Origin: Kibdelosporangium persicum
Lineage (GTDB): Bacteria; Actinomycetota; Actinomycetes; Mycobacteriales; Pseudonocardiaceae
Length of the DNA stretch: 64,000 nucleotides
Direction of reading: 5' to 3'
Assembly (NCBI RefSeq): GCF_013280595.1
Contig: NZ_JAAATY010000021.1
Span: forward strand, 97,120-161,119
Shown: positions 1-8,313 of the stretch, piece by piece
Layout: every line of letters begins with the position of its first letter
Position numbering within the stretch: position 1 is the first letter of the stretch
Translations under genes and position numbers: made by a program
Notes under the pieces: generated by a model
The model's database searches: none
What the model saw: the letters and a program-made list of their open reading frames with translations, nothing else
Told to the model about the DNA's origin: nothing

Positions 1-546
1 TTCACGTCGCTGGCCGCGTCGAACGCCCAGGTCACCCGGGTCTCCGACGAGACGGCCGTGCTGATCGCGATGATCGTCGGCCTGCTGCTGATGGTGCTCG
101 GCCTGATCGGCAGCATCGGCCACGGCCTGGTCCGCTGCCTCGCGTTCGCCGCGGGCGGCGGCGTCGTGTTCGGGTTCGCCTCCGTGGTGATCCGGCTCGC
201 CGCACTCAGCCTGGAGCACGGCAACCCCGCGGACTTCCCGACCGGATCGCTGATCGGCGCGATCCTCTCGATCCCGGTCGCGGTGTGGTTCATCCAGCAG
301 GCCCACGCCAGCGGCCCGCCCGACCTCGTGGTCGCCGCGCTCACCCTGGCCGACCCGATCGTCGCGATCGGCATCGGCTACGTGGTACTCGGCGAAGGCG
401 CCAAGACTCCGACGATCGCGACCCTGGCCGAGATCGTGTGCTTCCTGATCGCCGCGGTCGGCATCCTGATGCTGCCCAAGACCCGCAGGAAACCGGCCGC
501 CGGAGCCAAGGCGAACCTGCGTACCGCGCAGTACTCGGAGAGCTGA
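1..546 (+). CDS. DMT/EamA-like transporter, C-terminal part
   Basis: The reading frame is open from base 1, so the true start lies outside the window and only the last 181 residues are seen. The segment is almost entirely hydrophobic, with about five membrane helices separated by short loops, and ends in a basic tail (TRRKPAAGAKAN). The block ending LVLGEGAKTP-type followed by a helix and LMLPKTRRK resembles the second half of EamA/DMT permeases, where a conserved Gly-Glu sits before the last helix. Substrate cannot be told. It points away from the unknown upstream region and is separated from the polysaccharide genes by more than 600 bases, so it is probably not part of that system. Family assignment is by pattern only. 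Confidence 0.65.
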   Translation, partial: FTSLAASNAQVTRVSDETAVLIAMIVGLLLMVLGLIGSIGHGLVRCLAFAAGGGVVFGFASVVIRLAALSLEHGNPADFPTGSLIGAILSIPVAVWFIQQAHASGPPDLVVAALTLADPIVAIGIGYVVLGEGAKTPTIATLAEIVCFLIAAVGILMLPKTRRKPAAGAKANLRTAQYSES

Positions 547-843
547 CCGCCTGCCGAGGCCCAGGGCAGGGCGGCGCGGGACTCAGACCGAGGGCACGCT
601 TGTCCAGGGCCCTCCTGAGCCCGAACCCGGCCCAGCTTCGTCAAGCGCCACCCACCATGCGGCCGCAAAGCCGACGCCACCCCATATAGGCGCCCCCAAA
701 TAAGGTCATACCCCCAGAAGACATCCCCCCGCCCATCCCGGGGGCCGGCCCCGCTTCCATTCTACTCGGGATAAGGCCTGGTCAAAGGGTTACCGGTCGG
801 TTGTGGACAACCAGATTTGCGAACGGACCGTTGGTACGGGCGA

Positions 844-1058
844 CAACCAGGACAGGTGCCAGGACCGCTTCCGGGGCCCTGGCGGAGGGCGAACCGCAGA
901 CGGCACCAGAACAGGACGCCAGGAGCAGGTGCTCCCAACCTCGCGGCGCGGAAGACCGACCGCAGGCAGCAACGAGGACGCCAGGAGCAGAGGGCTTTCG
1001 GAGCCGTGACGGAATGGTGGACCTCGGGCGGCAACCAGGACAGGACGCCAGGAAGGAG
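844..1058. repeat. Four-copy dispersed direct repeat, 60-67 bp period
   Basis: The core AGGACGCCAGGA occurs at 913-924, 975-986 and 1042-1053, with a degenerate copy AGGTGCCAGGA at about 853-863. Longer units match GCAACCAGGACAGGACGCC followed by AGGAGCAG. The start-to-start distances are about 60, 62 and 67 bp. Sequence between cores is not conserved, so this is not a simple tandem expansion. Confidence 0.75.
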
Positions 1059-1118
1059 ACTCCAGCCTCACGGCTCCGGACGCTGCCTCGGGCGGTGGAC
1101 TAGACCAATGAATGTCAA

Positions 1119-1131
1119 CGGGTAATACCCG
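1119..1131. promoter_or_regulatory. Palindrome CGGGTAATACCCG, possible operator
   Basis: Perfect 6+1+6 palindrome centred 57 bases before the deacetylase start codon at 1183. The embedded TAATAC could also serve as a -10 element. Either role is inferred from position and symmetry only. Confidence 0.35.
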
Positions 1132-1182
1132 GCCCCCGGCGCCGATACCCGAGTGGACAGCACGCCGCGAGAAAGGCCGCCG

Positions 1183-1860
1183 ATGCCAGCAAAGGTCATC
1201 AACCTCACCGTGCACGGCATCGGGAAACCACCACGGGACCTGGAACCCGGCGAAGACGGCACCTGGGTCACCGTCGACCAGTTCGAACAGGTCATGGACG
1301 CCGTTGCCGGCAGACCGGACGTGCGCATCACGTTCGACGACGGCAACTCCTCGGACATCGAGATCGCCTTGCCCCGCTTGCTGGAACGCGGCCTGACCGC
1401 CGAGTTCTTCGTGCTCGCCGGGCTGCTCGGCGAGCCGGGCAGGCTCGACCGGGCGGATGTCCGGGAGCTTCGGCATGCCGGAATGGAGATCGGATCGCAC
1501 GGGTGGTCGCACCGGGACTGGCGGCGGGTCGACTTTTCCCAAGCGGTCGAGGAAATGGTGACCGCGCCACGGGTTCTCGCCGAAGTGACCGGGCAGCCGG
1601 TGACCCGGATGGCCGTGCCGTTCGGGTCCTACGACCGGCTTGTGTTGAGCCGGTTGCGGTACGCGGGCGCGAGTGTGGTCTACACGAGTGACGGCGGCGC
1701 GGCGGAACCTGAATCGTGGTTGCAGGCCAGGACCAGCCTGCGGCACGACATAGATCCATCGTGGACAGCTGACGTGCTCGCCGGTCAGCCGGGCTTGCGC
1801 CGGGAAGCCCGCAGGTTCGCGGCAGGGCTGGTGAAACGGACCCGTGGCCCGGCGCGATGA
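1183..1860 (+). CDS. NodB-type polysaccharide deacetylase, cytoplasmic
   Basis: A 225-residue enzyme expected to remove N- or O-acetyl groups from sugars. ITFDDG (near residue 50) is the first NodB motif with the two aspartates, and SHGWSHRDW (near 105) supplies the HxxxH metal ligands; the later HDIDPSW block may complete the site. No signal peptide or membrane helix is present, so it would act on a nucleotide- or lipid-linked precursor inside the cell. I chose ATG 1183, with GAAAGG seven bases upstream, over an in-frame GTG at 1153 that lacks a ribosome site. It is followed after 7 bases by a GT2 gene and then an acyltransferase, forming a short operon at the left edge of the locus. Exact substrate unknown. 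Confidence 0.85.
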   Translation: MPAKVINLTVHGIGKPPRDLEPGEDGTWVTVDQFEQVMDAVAGRPDVRITFDDGNSSDIEIALPRLLERGLTAEFFVLAGLLGEPGRLDRADVRELRHAGMEIGSHGWSHRDWRRVDFSQAVEEMVTAPRVLAEVTGQPVTRMAVPFGSYDRLVLSRLRYAGASVVYTSDGGAAEPESWLQARTSLRHDIDPSWTADVLAGQPGLRREARRFAAGLVKRTRGPAR

Positions 1861-1867
1861 GGTTGGC

Positions 1868-2770
1868 GTGAGAGTCGCCGTCGTCACCGTGACGTACAAC
1901 AGCGCGGACGCTCTCGGTTCGTGTCTCGCTTCGTTGCCCGACGGGCTCGACGGCGTCGACCTGACCGAGATCGTGGTCGCTGACAACGCTTCTCGTGACT
2001 CGACGTGTGAAATCGCCAAGAGCTTCACCGGGTTGCCGGTTCGGGTCGTGAATCTTGGCCGCAACGCCGGGTACGCGGCCGGGATCAACGCCGCGATCGC
2101 TTCGCTGCGGCCGTATGACGCCGTTCTTGTGATCAACCCGGACGTCCGGGTCCGCCCAGGCGCGGTCGCCAAGCTGGCAGCCGCTTTCCAGCGCCCAGGT
2201 GTCGGCATCGCGGCGCCGAAGCTGGAGAACCCGGACGGCACCCTGCAACCGTCGTTGCGGCGCCCGCCAACGGTTCTGCGGGCCTGGGCGGAGGCGTTGA
2301 TCGGCGGAAACCGGGCCGGACGCTGGGGAACGCTCGGCGAACTGATCACCGACCCGAAAAGGTACGACCTCGCGGGGCCTGCCGCATGGGCGACCGGCGG
2401 CGTGCTGATGCTTTCGGCTGAGGCCGTGCGCAGTGCCGGCCGGTGGGACGAGTCCTTCCTGTTGTACGGCGAGGAAACCGACTTCGCGCTGCGAGCCGGG
2501 CGGTTGGGGTACATGACCTGGTACACGCCGGACGCCGTGTTCGAGCACGACGGCGGCGACTCGGGGACCAATCCGATGCTGTGGGCGCTGCTCACGGTCA
2601 ACCGCACGCGCGTGGTCCGGCGGCACTACGGTTTCCTGGCCTGGGCCGGGTACTTCGCGGCCGTGGTCGTCGGCGAGGGAATCCGGGCGTTGGCCGGACG
2701 ACCGACAGCGAAAGCGGCGTTGGAGTCGTTGCTGAAGCCGAGGCGACGCCTGCGGGTGTTGCCGCAATGA
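1868..2770 (+). CDS. GT2 glycosyltransferase (rhamnosyltransferase-like)
   Basis: A 300-residue family 2 glycosyltransferase that moves a sugar from a nucleotide donor to a growing lipid-linked glycan. The start VAVVTVTYNSAD, the IVVADNASRDST block and VINPDVRV (DxD-like) are the nucleotide-sugar fold; GGVLMLSAEAVRSAGRWDESFLLYGEETDF is shared with bacterial rhamnosyl- and galactofuranosyltransferases of this class, with the E-x-D of GEETDF as likely catalytic-base region. GTG 1868 was chosen because GATGAGG lies five bases before it; an in-frame GTG at 1844 would overlap the deacetylase. The last codons overlap the next gene by ATGA, so the three genes 1183-3765 are translationally linked. 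Confidence 0.9.
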   Translation: MRVAVVTVTYNSADALGSCLASLPDGLDGVDLTEIVVADNASRDSTCEIAKSFTGLPVRVVNLGRNAGYAAGINAAIASLRPYDAVLVINPDVRVRPGAVAKLAAAFQRPGVGIAAPKLENPDGTLQPSLRRPPTVLRAWAEALIGGNRAGRWGTLGELITDPKRYDLAGPAAWATGGVLMLSAEAVRSAGRWDESFLLYGEETDFALRAGRLGYMTWYTPDAVFEHDGGDSGTNPMLWALLTVNRTRVVRRHYGFLAWAGYFAAVVVGEGIRALAGRPTAKAALESLLKPRRRLRVLPQ

Positions 2771-3765
2771 GACTCGTGCCGTTCGGATCGTTGACAGAGG
2801 ATGACTTCACGGCCTGGCGGGCGATCCGGGACGGTGATTCCCGCTGGGACAGCCCGTACTTCACGCCGGAGTACATCGCGGCGGTCCACGCTGGACAGCC
2901 GGTTGACGTGCTGCTCGGCGACGGTTTCGTCTGGCCGCTGCACAAGACCGGGAGTTCGGCCCGGCCGGCCGGGTCGCCCGGCGCCGACTTCCAAGGGCCG
3001 CTGCTCGAACCCGGTGTCCGGTTCTCGCCGCGGAGAATCCTGACGGACGTTGGTATCCGGTGCCTCAGCTTCGACCATTTGCTGGACGGCTACCGGGATC
3101 TCGATCCGTACGTCGAAGAACGGCGCACCTCACCCGTCATGGACGTGTCCGGCGGTCTGGACGGATACACCAAGCGGGTGACCAAAAGCGGACGGGACAA
3201 GATGTCCGAGGCCCGGAGGCTGACCAGCAAGGTGTCCCGCGAGCTCGGCCCGGTGGAGTTCACCGTCGAGGCGACCGAAGGACTCGGCCGCGTCATCGCG
3301 ATGAAGCGCGAGCAGTACGCGTCCACCGGAGCCAAGGACCACTTCGCCGATCAGGCGAACCAAGACCTGCTCTACCGGCTGCACGCCGGTAATCTCGGCG
3401 TATTGTCCACTGTGTACGCCGGACCGCACCTGCTGGCCGCGCACTTCGGGATTCGATCCGGCGAAGTGCTGCACTGGTGGTTCCCGGTGTACGACCGGAA
3501 GTTCGGCACGTACTCGCCCGGCTGGATCCTGTTGCGGGAAATGGTCATGGCCGCGCCGCGACTCGGGATCAACCGGATCGATCTCGGCCGCGGCGAGGAC
3601 GAGTACAAGCGCCGGGCGATGACCGGATCGTCCACTGTGTGCATTGGCGCGGTCGCCTCAGGACCGCGGACGACGGTCCGCCGGATCAGTCGAGCCGCTG
3701 TCACCGCGGCGAAGGCGTCGCCCCTCGCTCCTCAGCTCAAGGCGATCGCCCGCAGGTTCCGTTAA
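2767..3765 (+). CDS. FemAB/CelD-like GNAT acyltransferase
   Basis: A 332-residue protein of the Acetyltransf_6 (CelD/BcsL, FemAB-like) type, predicted to acylate a sugar or attach an amino-acyl/acyl group to the glycan. Supporting blocks are FTPEYIAAVHAGQPVDVLLG near the start, the GNAT-like half with MKREQYASTGAKD, a basic LxxGYTKRVTKSGRDKM stretch, HWWFPVYDRKFGTYSPG (conserved in the family) and IDLGRGEDEYKRR near the end. The start overlaps the GT2 stop by ATGA. Its TAA overlaps by three bases the TAA of the convergent UDP-glucose dehydrogenase gene. Neighbouring deacetylase suggests deacetylation followed by re-acylation of one sugar, which is inference. Confidence 0.8.
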   Translation: MRLVPFGSLTEDDFTAWRAIRDGDSRWDSPYFTPEYIAAVHAGQPVDVLLGDGFVWPLHKTGSSARPAGSPGADFQGPLLEPGVRFSPRRILTDVGIRCLSFDHLLDGYRDLDPYVEERRTSPVMDVSGGLDGYTKRVTKSGRDKMSEARRLTSKVSRELGPVEFTVEATEGLGRVIAMKREQYASTGAKDHFADQANQDLLYRLHAGNLGVLSTVYAGPHLLAAHFGIRSGEVLHWWFPVYDRKFGTYSPGWILLREMVMAAPRLGINRIDLGRGEDEYKRRAMTGSSTVCIGAVASGPRTTVRRISRAAVTAAKASPLAPQLKAIARRFR

Positions 3766-5075
3766 CGACCGAGCCCGGTCCAGGTGAAACCCGCGCGCCG
3801 CAAGGTGTCCTTGTCCAACAGGTTACGGGTGTCGACCACGACCGGGTTGCGGACCACCGAGGCCAGCTTCGGCCAGTCGAGAGTACGGAACTCCGGCCAC
3901 TCGGTCAGGATCACCAGCGCATCGGCTTCCTTGCCGACCAGGTACGGGTCGTCCACCACAGTGACCGAGCCGATCTCCGGACGGAAATTGTCCGAACGCA
4001 CGGCCGGGTCATACGCCACCAGCTCAGCGCCGGCCTGACGCAACAACGCCGCGACGGCGAGCGCAGGCGAGTCCCGCAGGTCGTCGGTGTTGGCCTTGAA
4101 CGTCAGTCCGTAGAGGCCCAGACGCATGTGCGACAGTGAACCGCCGCGCTTGCCGGTGACCGCGAGCCGGATCTTCTCCACGATCCGCTGGCGCTGCCGT
4201 TCGTTGGTGTCGATCGTGGCCCTGAGCAGGCGGAACTCGAAGTCGGCGGCGTCGGCGACCTGGAGCATCGCCGACGTGTCCTTCGGCAGGCAGGAACCGC
4301 CCCAGCCGGGCCCGGGCGACAGGAAGGCCTGGCCGATCCTGCGGTCGTAGCCCATGCCTTCGGTGACGTCCGCGATGTTCGCGCCGAGGCGTTCACAGAG
4401 TTCGGCCATGGCGTTCACATAGGACAGTTTCATCGCCAGGAAGCAGTTCGCCGCGTATTTCACCAACTCGGCGCTGGCCGCGTCGGTCAGCACCGTCGGT
4501 GCGCCCAACCGGGCGAACAGCGCGGAGACACGCTCGGCGGCGTCCTGTTCGTCACCGCCGACCACGATCCGGTCGGGGTTGAGGAAGTCGTCGACCGCGG
4601 AGCCTTCGCGGAGGAACTCGGGGTTGCTGACCACCGACACGTCCGCGCGGTTGAGCAGTTCCTTGGTGCGCTGGGCGGTGCCGACCGGAACGGTCGACTT
4701 GTTGACGATCACCGTTCCGGACCTGAGCAGCCCGCGGACCTCGTCGATGACCGATTCGACCGTGCTGAGGTCGGCCACCCCGCCGACGCCCATCGGGGTC
4801 GGCACACAGAGGTACACGATCTCGGCGCCCTCTTCGTGCCCGGTGATCGCGGCCTGAGCTCCGACGACAAACGACAGCCTGCCCGCCGCGAGGCCTTCGG
4901 CCACCAGCTCGGCCAGGCCGGGTTCGAGGATGTCCACCTCGGCCCGCCTGAGTCGTTCGACCTTCTCAGGATCCACGTCGCCGCACACCACCCGGTGACC
5001 GAGCGACGCGAGGCACGCGCCGGTGGTCAGGCCGACGTAACCGGTCCCGACCACCGAGATGCGTCTGGCGAACAT
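3762..5075 (-). CDS. ugd: UDP-glucose 6-dehydrogenase
   Basis: Oxidises UDP-glucose to UDP-glucuronate with two NAD+, supplying acidic sugar for the polymer. The 437 residues are normal length. VVGTGYVGLTTG (residues 8-19) is the NAD-binding loop, VPTPMG and NPEFLREGSA are family signatures, K206 and N210 lie in the ELVKYAANCFLAMKLSYVN helix, and GPGWGGSCLPKD carries the catalytic Cys262. The C-terminal TFKANTDDLRDSPA block and YDPA complete the three-domain layout. ATG 5075 is preceded by AAAGGCAGCAC. The gene follows a GT4 gene with a 10-base gap and should be cotranscribed with it. Its presence predicts glucuronic acid, or a sugar derived from it, in the polysaccharide. Confidence 0.95.
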   Translation of the reverse strand: MFARRISVVGTGYVGLTTGACLASLGHRVVCGDVDPEKVERLRRAEVDILEPGLAELVAEGLAAGRLSFVVGAQAAITGHEEGAEIVYLCVPTPMGVGGVADLSTVESVIDEVRGLLRSGTVIVNKSTVPVGTAQRTKELLNRADVSVVSNPEFLREGSAVDDFLNPDRIVVGGDEQDAAERVSALFARLGAPTVLTDAASAELVKYAANCFLAMKLSYVNAMAELCERLGANIADVTEGMGYDRRIGQAFLSPGPGWGGSCLPKDTSAMLQVADAADFEFRLLRATIDTNERQRQRIVEKIRLAVTGKRGGSLSHMRLGLYGLTFKANTDDLRDSPALAVAALLRQAGAELVAYDPAVRSDNFRPEIGSVTVVDDPYLVGKEADALVILTEWPEFRTLDWPKLASVVRNPVVVDTRNLLDKDTLRRAGFTWTGLGR

Positions 5076-5085
5076 GTGCTGCCTT

Positions 5086-6327
5086 TCAGACAACGGCCGG
5101 CCGTGACGGCGGCACGGAGTAGCTCGGTCCAAGACCGAACAGCGATTCGTAGACCCCGACGTAGGCTTCGGCCTGCGGGCGCCAGTCGAGCACCTCTTGG
5201 GCGCGGCCGCGGCCCGCGGTGCCCAGTTCCTTGCGCCGGGTGGGGTCGTCCAGCAGGTCGATGACGGCCTTGGCGAACCCGTCGGTGTCGCCCGGCTCCA
5301 GGTACACGGCGCACTCACCCGCGGACACGACCGTCTCAGTAAGACGGTAGGCGACCACGGGCAGTGCGTAGGCCATGTACTCCATCGTCTTGTTCATTGT
5401 GGACACGTCGTTCAACGGGCTGAGCGGGTCCGCCGACAGCCCGAGTGACGCGGTGGACAGGTAGTCGGCGATCTCCCGGGGGCCGACCCGTCCGGTGAAC
5501 GTCACGTGGTCGTCCAGCCCCAGTTCGGTGCACTGCTTCTTCAGGTCCTCCAGGCAGTCCCCGAAACCGAGCAGAGCGAACTGCACGTCCTCGCGGCCGT
5601 GCTCGTGGACGATCTTGCGGGCGATCTCGAGCACGCCGTCGACGCCGTCCTGCGGCCCCATGATTCCCAGCCACGCCACCAGGTGCTCACGGCCGTTGCG
5701 CAGTTCCGGCTTCGGCTCGCCCGGTCTCATCACCGACGTGTCCGGCCCGGAGCGCACCACGGCGGTGTGCTCGGGTGGTACACCACCACGGTCCCAGGCA
5801 ATCCGTTGGTAGGACTGGTTGGTCGAGATCACCCGGTCGGCCGTGTGGAAAGTCCTGCGTTCCAACCAGTACAGCCCGGCGAGTTGGACACGAGCGGCGA
5901 GGCCTTCCGGCTCACCGAACCGGGAACGGAACACCTCGGGATTGAGGTCGTGGTGGTCGAAGACGAACTTCACACCGCGGCCACGCCATAATCGCGCCAG
6001 CGCCCAGTACGTGTCCGGTGGATTACAGGCCTGTATCACGTGGAACGGTTCGCGGCGCCAGACTTTCAGCGTCAGCCTGGCGGTGCGCAGCCAGCAGTAG
6101 ACGAACTCCAGCAGGTAACCCAGTGCGCCCTTCGCCTGTGGCGGCGGAATGTACTTGTAGATGTGCACGCCGGAAAGCTCCTGGTACGCGGAGTCGTCCG
6201 GCCCTTTTGGACAGATCACCGACACCGTGAAGCCGGCCGCGGTGAGCGCCTGGCACTCCAGCCACACCCTGCGGTCCAAGGGAACCGGCAGGTTCTGGAC
6301 GATGATCAGCACATGCCCACGAGTCAC
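5086..6327 (-). CDS. GT4 glycosyltransferase
   Basis: A 413-residue GT-B glycosyltransferase. HVLIIVQNLPVPLDRRVWLEC at the start is the acceptor-side Rossmann loop common in EPS GT4 enzymes; FDHHDLNPEVF and the RTFHTADRVISTNQSY block are typical of this subgroup; LVAWLGIMGPQDGVD opens the donor domain and GLSADPLSPLNDVSTMNKTMEYMAYALPVVAY carries the E-x7-E-like donor-binding region. GTG 6327 was chosen, with GAGG eight bases upstream; an upstream in-frame ATG at 6360 has no ribosome site. It heads a two-gene unit with ugd. A 169-base gap separates it from the preceding GT2 gene, and that gap holds palindromes, so it may have its own promoter. Confidence 0.9.
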   Translation of the reverse strand: MTRGHVLIIVQNLPVPLDRRVWLECQALTAAGFTVSVICPKGPDDSAYQELSGVHIYKYIPPPQAKGALGYLLEFVYCWLRTARLTLKVWRREPFHVIQACNPPDTYWALARLWRGRGVKFVFDHHDLNPEVFRSRFGEPEGLAARVQLAGLYWLERRTFHTADRVISTNQSYQRIAWDRGGVPPEHTAVVRSGPDTSVMRPGEPKPELRNGREHLVAWLGIMGPQDGVDGVLEIARKIVHEHGREDVQFALLGFGDCLEDLKKQCTELGLDDHVTFTGRVGPREIADYLSTASLGLSADPLSPLNDVSTMNKTMEYMAYALPVVAYRLTETVVSAGECAVYLEPGDTDGFAKAVIDLLDDPTRRKELGTAGRGRAQEVLDWRPQAEAYVGVYESLFGLGPSYSVPPSRPAVV

Positions 6328-6385
6328 CTTGGCGCCCTCTTTCTCATCTCCGGCCGACATTCCCCATGTCGTTGCCAAGAGGGCA

Positions 6386-6407
6386 GGGGTTACCGGTTTG
6401 GCCAAAC
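6386..6407. promoter_or_regulatory. GGGGTTACCGGT motif next to GTTTGGCCAAAC palindrome
   Basis: GGTTACCGGT at about 6388-6397 recurs at 787-796. It abuts a perfect 12-base palindrome at 6396-6407. Both lie 60-80 bases before the GT4 start at 6327 on the minus strand, a plausible operator position. Confidence 0.35.
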
Positions 6408-6496
6408 AACACCAAATGCGTCCGTTGGGGCAAGTAACCCGATCACCGAGGCGGTCGTGGGACCGTGAATAACCATTGCGGTATAGGCAGAATGGC

Positions 6497-7342
6497 CTAA
6501 CGTGAACTGCGATCGGCCGACCACGCCGCGTCCGTGCCACGCACCCGCCGCCAGCGCGCGACGATCTTGTCCGCCAGCAGGACTCCCAGGAAACACAACG
6601 CGTCGAGCACACTCACCCGCCGTTGCCGAACCAGTGTCACCAACTGGCCCGCACCCAGCGACGGCTCATCGGCCTTACGCCCCAGGCGGTCCAGTTCCCG
6701 GTTGGCCAGCCGGACACGGGCTCGCCTGCGAATCACCGCACCGACCGTACGCGCCGGTCGCACCACAGAGCGTGCGCCTTCGACGGACTGCCGCTCGCTC
6801 GCGGAGAACGTGCGATGCACCCAGCCGTCGTCCGACATCACCGTCGGCAGCGGGAAAACCCGGCCGTGCCCCTCTTTGCTGAGCATGTACGCCCCGGCAC
6901 CGGCCAGGCCACGGCGACCGGTGAGCAGCTGGTCGAACACGCGATGGAACCGCGACGCGACAGCGGAGACACCGGTCAGGTCGTATTCGGGGACCGGCGA
7001 GCACGCCAGCGCGCCGCGTTCGATGGCGTTGAGCATGCGGCGTAAGGAAGCCATGTCGAGGTCGACGTCGGCGTCCAGGTACAGCCGGGGGAAGGTCCGG
7101 CATTCCGCGTCGCCGAGGCCGAGCGCGTGCGCCTTGCCCGCGACCGGGGTCTCCACCACGCGTGCTCGTTCCGCTCTGGCGATCTGCGCGGTCCGGTCGC
7201 CGCACGCGTTGGCCACCACGATGATGTCCAACTCGCCCAGTTTGGCCCCACTGGTCAGCGACCGCAGACACCGCGCGATCACTGCCTCCTCGTCGTGTGC
7301 CGCGATGACGACACTGACCACAGGTTCGCCCACAGCCTCCAC
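6497..7342 (-). CDS. GT2 family glycosyltransferase
   Basis: A 281-residue family 2 enzyme. VSVVIAAHDEEAVIARCLRS and IIVVANACGDRT form the nucleotide-binding half, RLYLDADVDLD carries the DxD metal motif, and SDDGWVHRTF near residue 175 is the second-acid region (D-D-x-W). A positively charged C-terminal stretch (RRRARVRLANRE) is followed by one hydrophobic segment, suggesting peripheral membrane contact. Start is uncertain: GTG 7342 overlaps the TAG of the upstream gene, while GGAGG sits too close for GTG 7333; an internal start is possible. It is the last of a three-gene minus-strand unit with the MFS and beta-propeller genes, so it may modify a product handled by that transporter rather than the main chain. 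Confidence 0.85.
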   Translation of the reverse strand: MEAVGEPVVSVVIAAHDEEAVIARCLRSLTSGAKLGELDIIVVANACGDRTAQIARAERARVVETPVAGKAHALGLGDAECRTFPRLYLDADVDLDMASLRRMLNAIERGALACSPVPEYDLTGVSAVASRFHRVFDQLLTGRRGLAGAGAYMLSKEGHGRVFPLPTVMSDDGWVHRTFSASERQSVEGARSVVRPARTVGAVIRRRARVRLANRELDRLGRKADEPSLGAGQLVTLVRQRRVSVLDALCFLGVLLADKIVARWRRVRGTDAAWSADRSSR

Positions 7343-8313
7343 TATTTCACCGAAACCGGTGAAGCGGCGTTATCAATCTCCGGCCGGGCCGCCGTGGACC
7401 CGTCCGCGGGCACGAAGTACACCGCTGTTCGCTGTTCCTGCTTGGCCATGCCGAAGGCCAGCGTGTGCTGGTCGATCCAGGCCGCCTGGTCATCGATCCC
7501 GGCGGTGCCAGGCAAGGTCGTTTCACGGTTCGTGCCCAGGTCAAGCACCACAAGGCTCCATTTGTCGAGCGGCGTGGGGCGCTTCTTGTACGCGACCTTC
7601 GTGCCGTCCGGCGACAGCGACGGGCACTCGGCGTTCTGCCGGACACCGCGCACGGTTCTGGCCTTCAGATCGCCCTTGACCAGCCAGTTCAGCCCGCCGG
7701 ACGCCAGCGTGGCGTAGAAGGTCCGGTCGTCGGACGCGACCGTGATACCCCAGTAGTTGACGTCCGCCGCCTTCATCGGCCTGTTGTTGACGGTCGCGTC
7801 GAAGTGCTCGATCGACTCGGTGACCTCACCGGACCGCAGGTCGAAGAACCCGGTGCGGGTCGAGAAGCCGCCCGGCACGGCGTACGAGTCGCCGGTCACG
7901 AACGACGTCCAGGACACGATGTCGCCGGATGCGGACACCCGGGCCCGGCTCGGGATTCCTGGCAGCGGAACAGTTTTCACGACAGTGTTATCGTTGGTCA
8001 TCACTGCGGCTTCGTAAGCAGGCCCAGGCCCGGCGAGCCGCAGGCACACCGAGGTCTTGCCGGAGCGGTAGAACCGCTGGCAACGCAGAGCGCTGACGGT
8101 CCGCTGCCCGTCGGCGGCACGGGTGGTCACGCGATCCTGGCCGCCATCGAGGTCGATGTACATCACGTCCCCGGCGACAGGCGTCGGCGCGTTTTCGGTC
8201 ACCGCCGGCTGCTTCACCGCAGTCCACGCCACGTATCCACCGCCGCCCAGCACGAGCAGCACGATCGCGGCGACACCGACCAGCACCCGATGCCCTGACA
8301 CCCAGGTCTTCAA
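7342..8313 (-). CDS. Membrane-anchored TolB/PD40-like beta-propeller protein
   Basis: A 323-residue protein with one N-terminal helix (about residues 10-33, rich in V, L and G) and an extracytoplasmic domain. CPSLSPDGTKVAYKK near residue 240 is a PD40/TolB blade motif, and repeated blocks ending in W or F with DxG turns (DIVSWTSFVTGDSY, NYWGITVASDDRTFYATL, WSLVVLDLGTNRETTLPG) fit a propeller. No catalytic motif is seen, so a carbohydrate-binding or scaffolding role outside the membrane is inferred. I chose TTG 8313, which overlaps the stop of the MFS gene and has GAGG five bases upstream; GTG 8301 is the alternative. Annotation pipelines may prefer a longer form that would overlap the MFS gene heavily. 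Confidence 0.7.
   Translation of the reverse strand: MKTWVSGHRVLVGVAAIVLLVLGGGGYVAWTAVKQPAVTENAPTPVAGDVMYIDLDGGQDRVTTRAADGQRTVSALRCQRFYRSGKTSVCLRLAGPGPAYEAAVMTNDNTVVKTVPLPGIPSRARVSASGDIVSWTSFVTGDSYAVPGGFSTRTGFFDLRSGEVTESIEHFDATVNNRPMKAADVNYWGITVASDDRTFYATLASGGLNWLVKGDLKARTVRGVRQNAECPSLSPDGTKVAYKKRPTPLDKWSLVVLDLGTNRETTLPGTAGIDDQAAWIDQHTLAFGMAKQEQRTAVYFVPADGSTAARPEIDNAASPVSVK

Larger units (their letters stand above)
547..1182. other. 636-bp gene-free region at left edge of the polysaccharide locus
   Basis: No convincing gene is present. Bases 547-780 are featureless by eye apart from short C-runs near 700-745. Bases 780-1060 hold a GGTTACCGGT motif (787-796) and four copies of a purine-rich repeat. 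Bases 1119-1131 hold a palindrome just ahead of the deacetylase gene. Reading frames that cross this stretch owe their length to the repeats and have no recognisable product. Confidence 0.6.

Noticed and set aside
844..1058. CRISPR array
   Set aside because: Only four imperfect copies with variable spacing, no cas genes, and repeat units too variable.
790..2767. Long minus-strand frames opposite the deacetylase and GT2 genes
   Set aside because: Antisense to genes with clear catalytic motifs; part of their length comes from the 844-1058 repeats.
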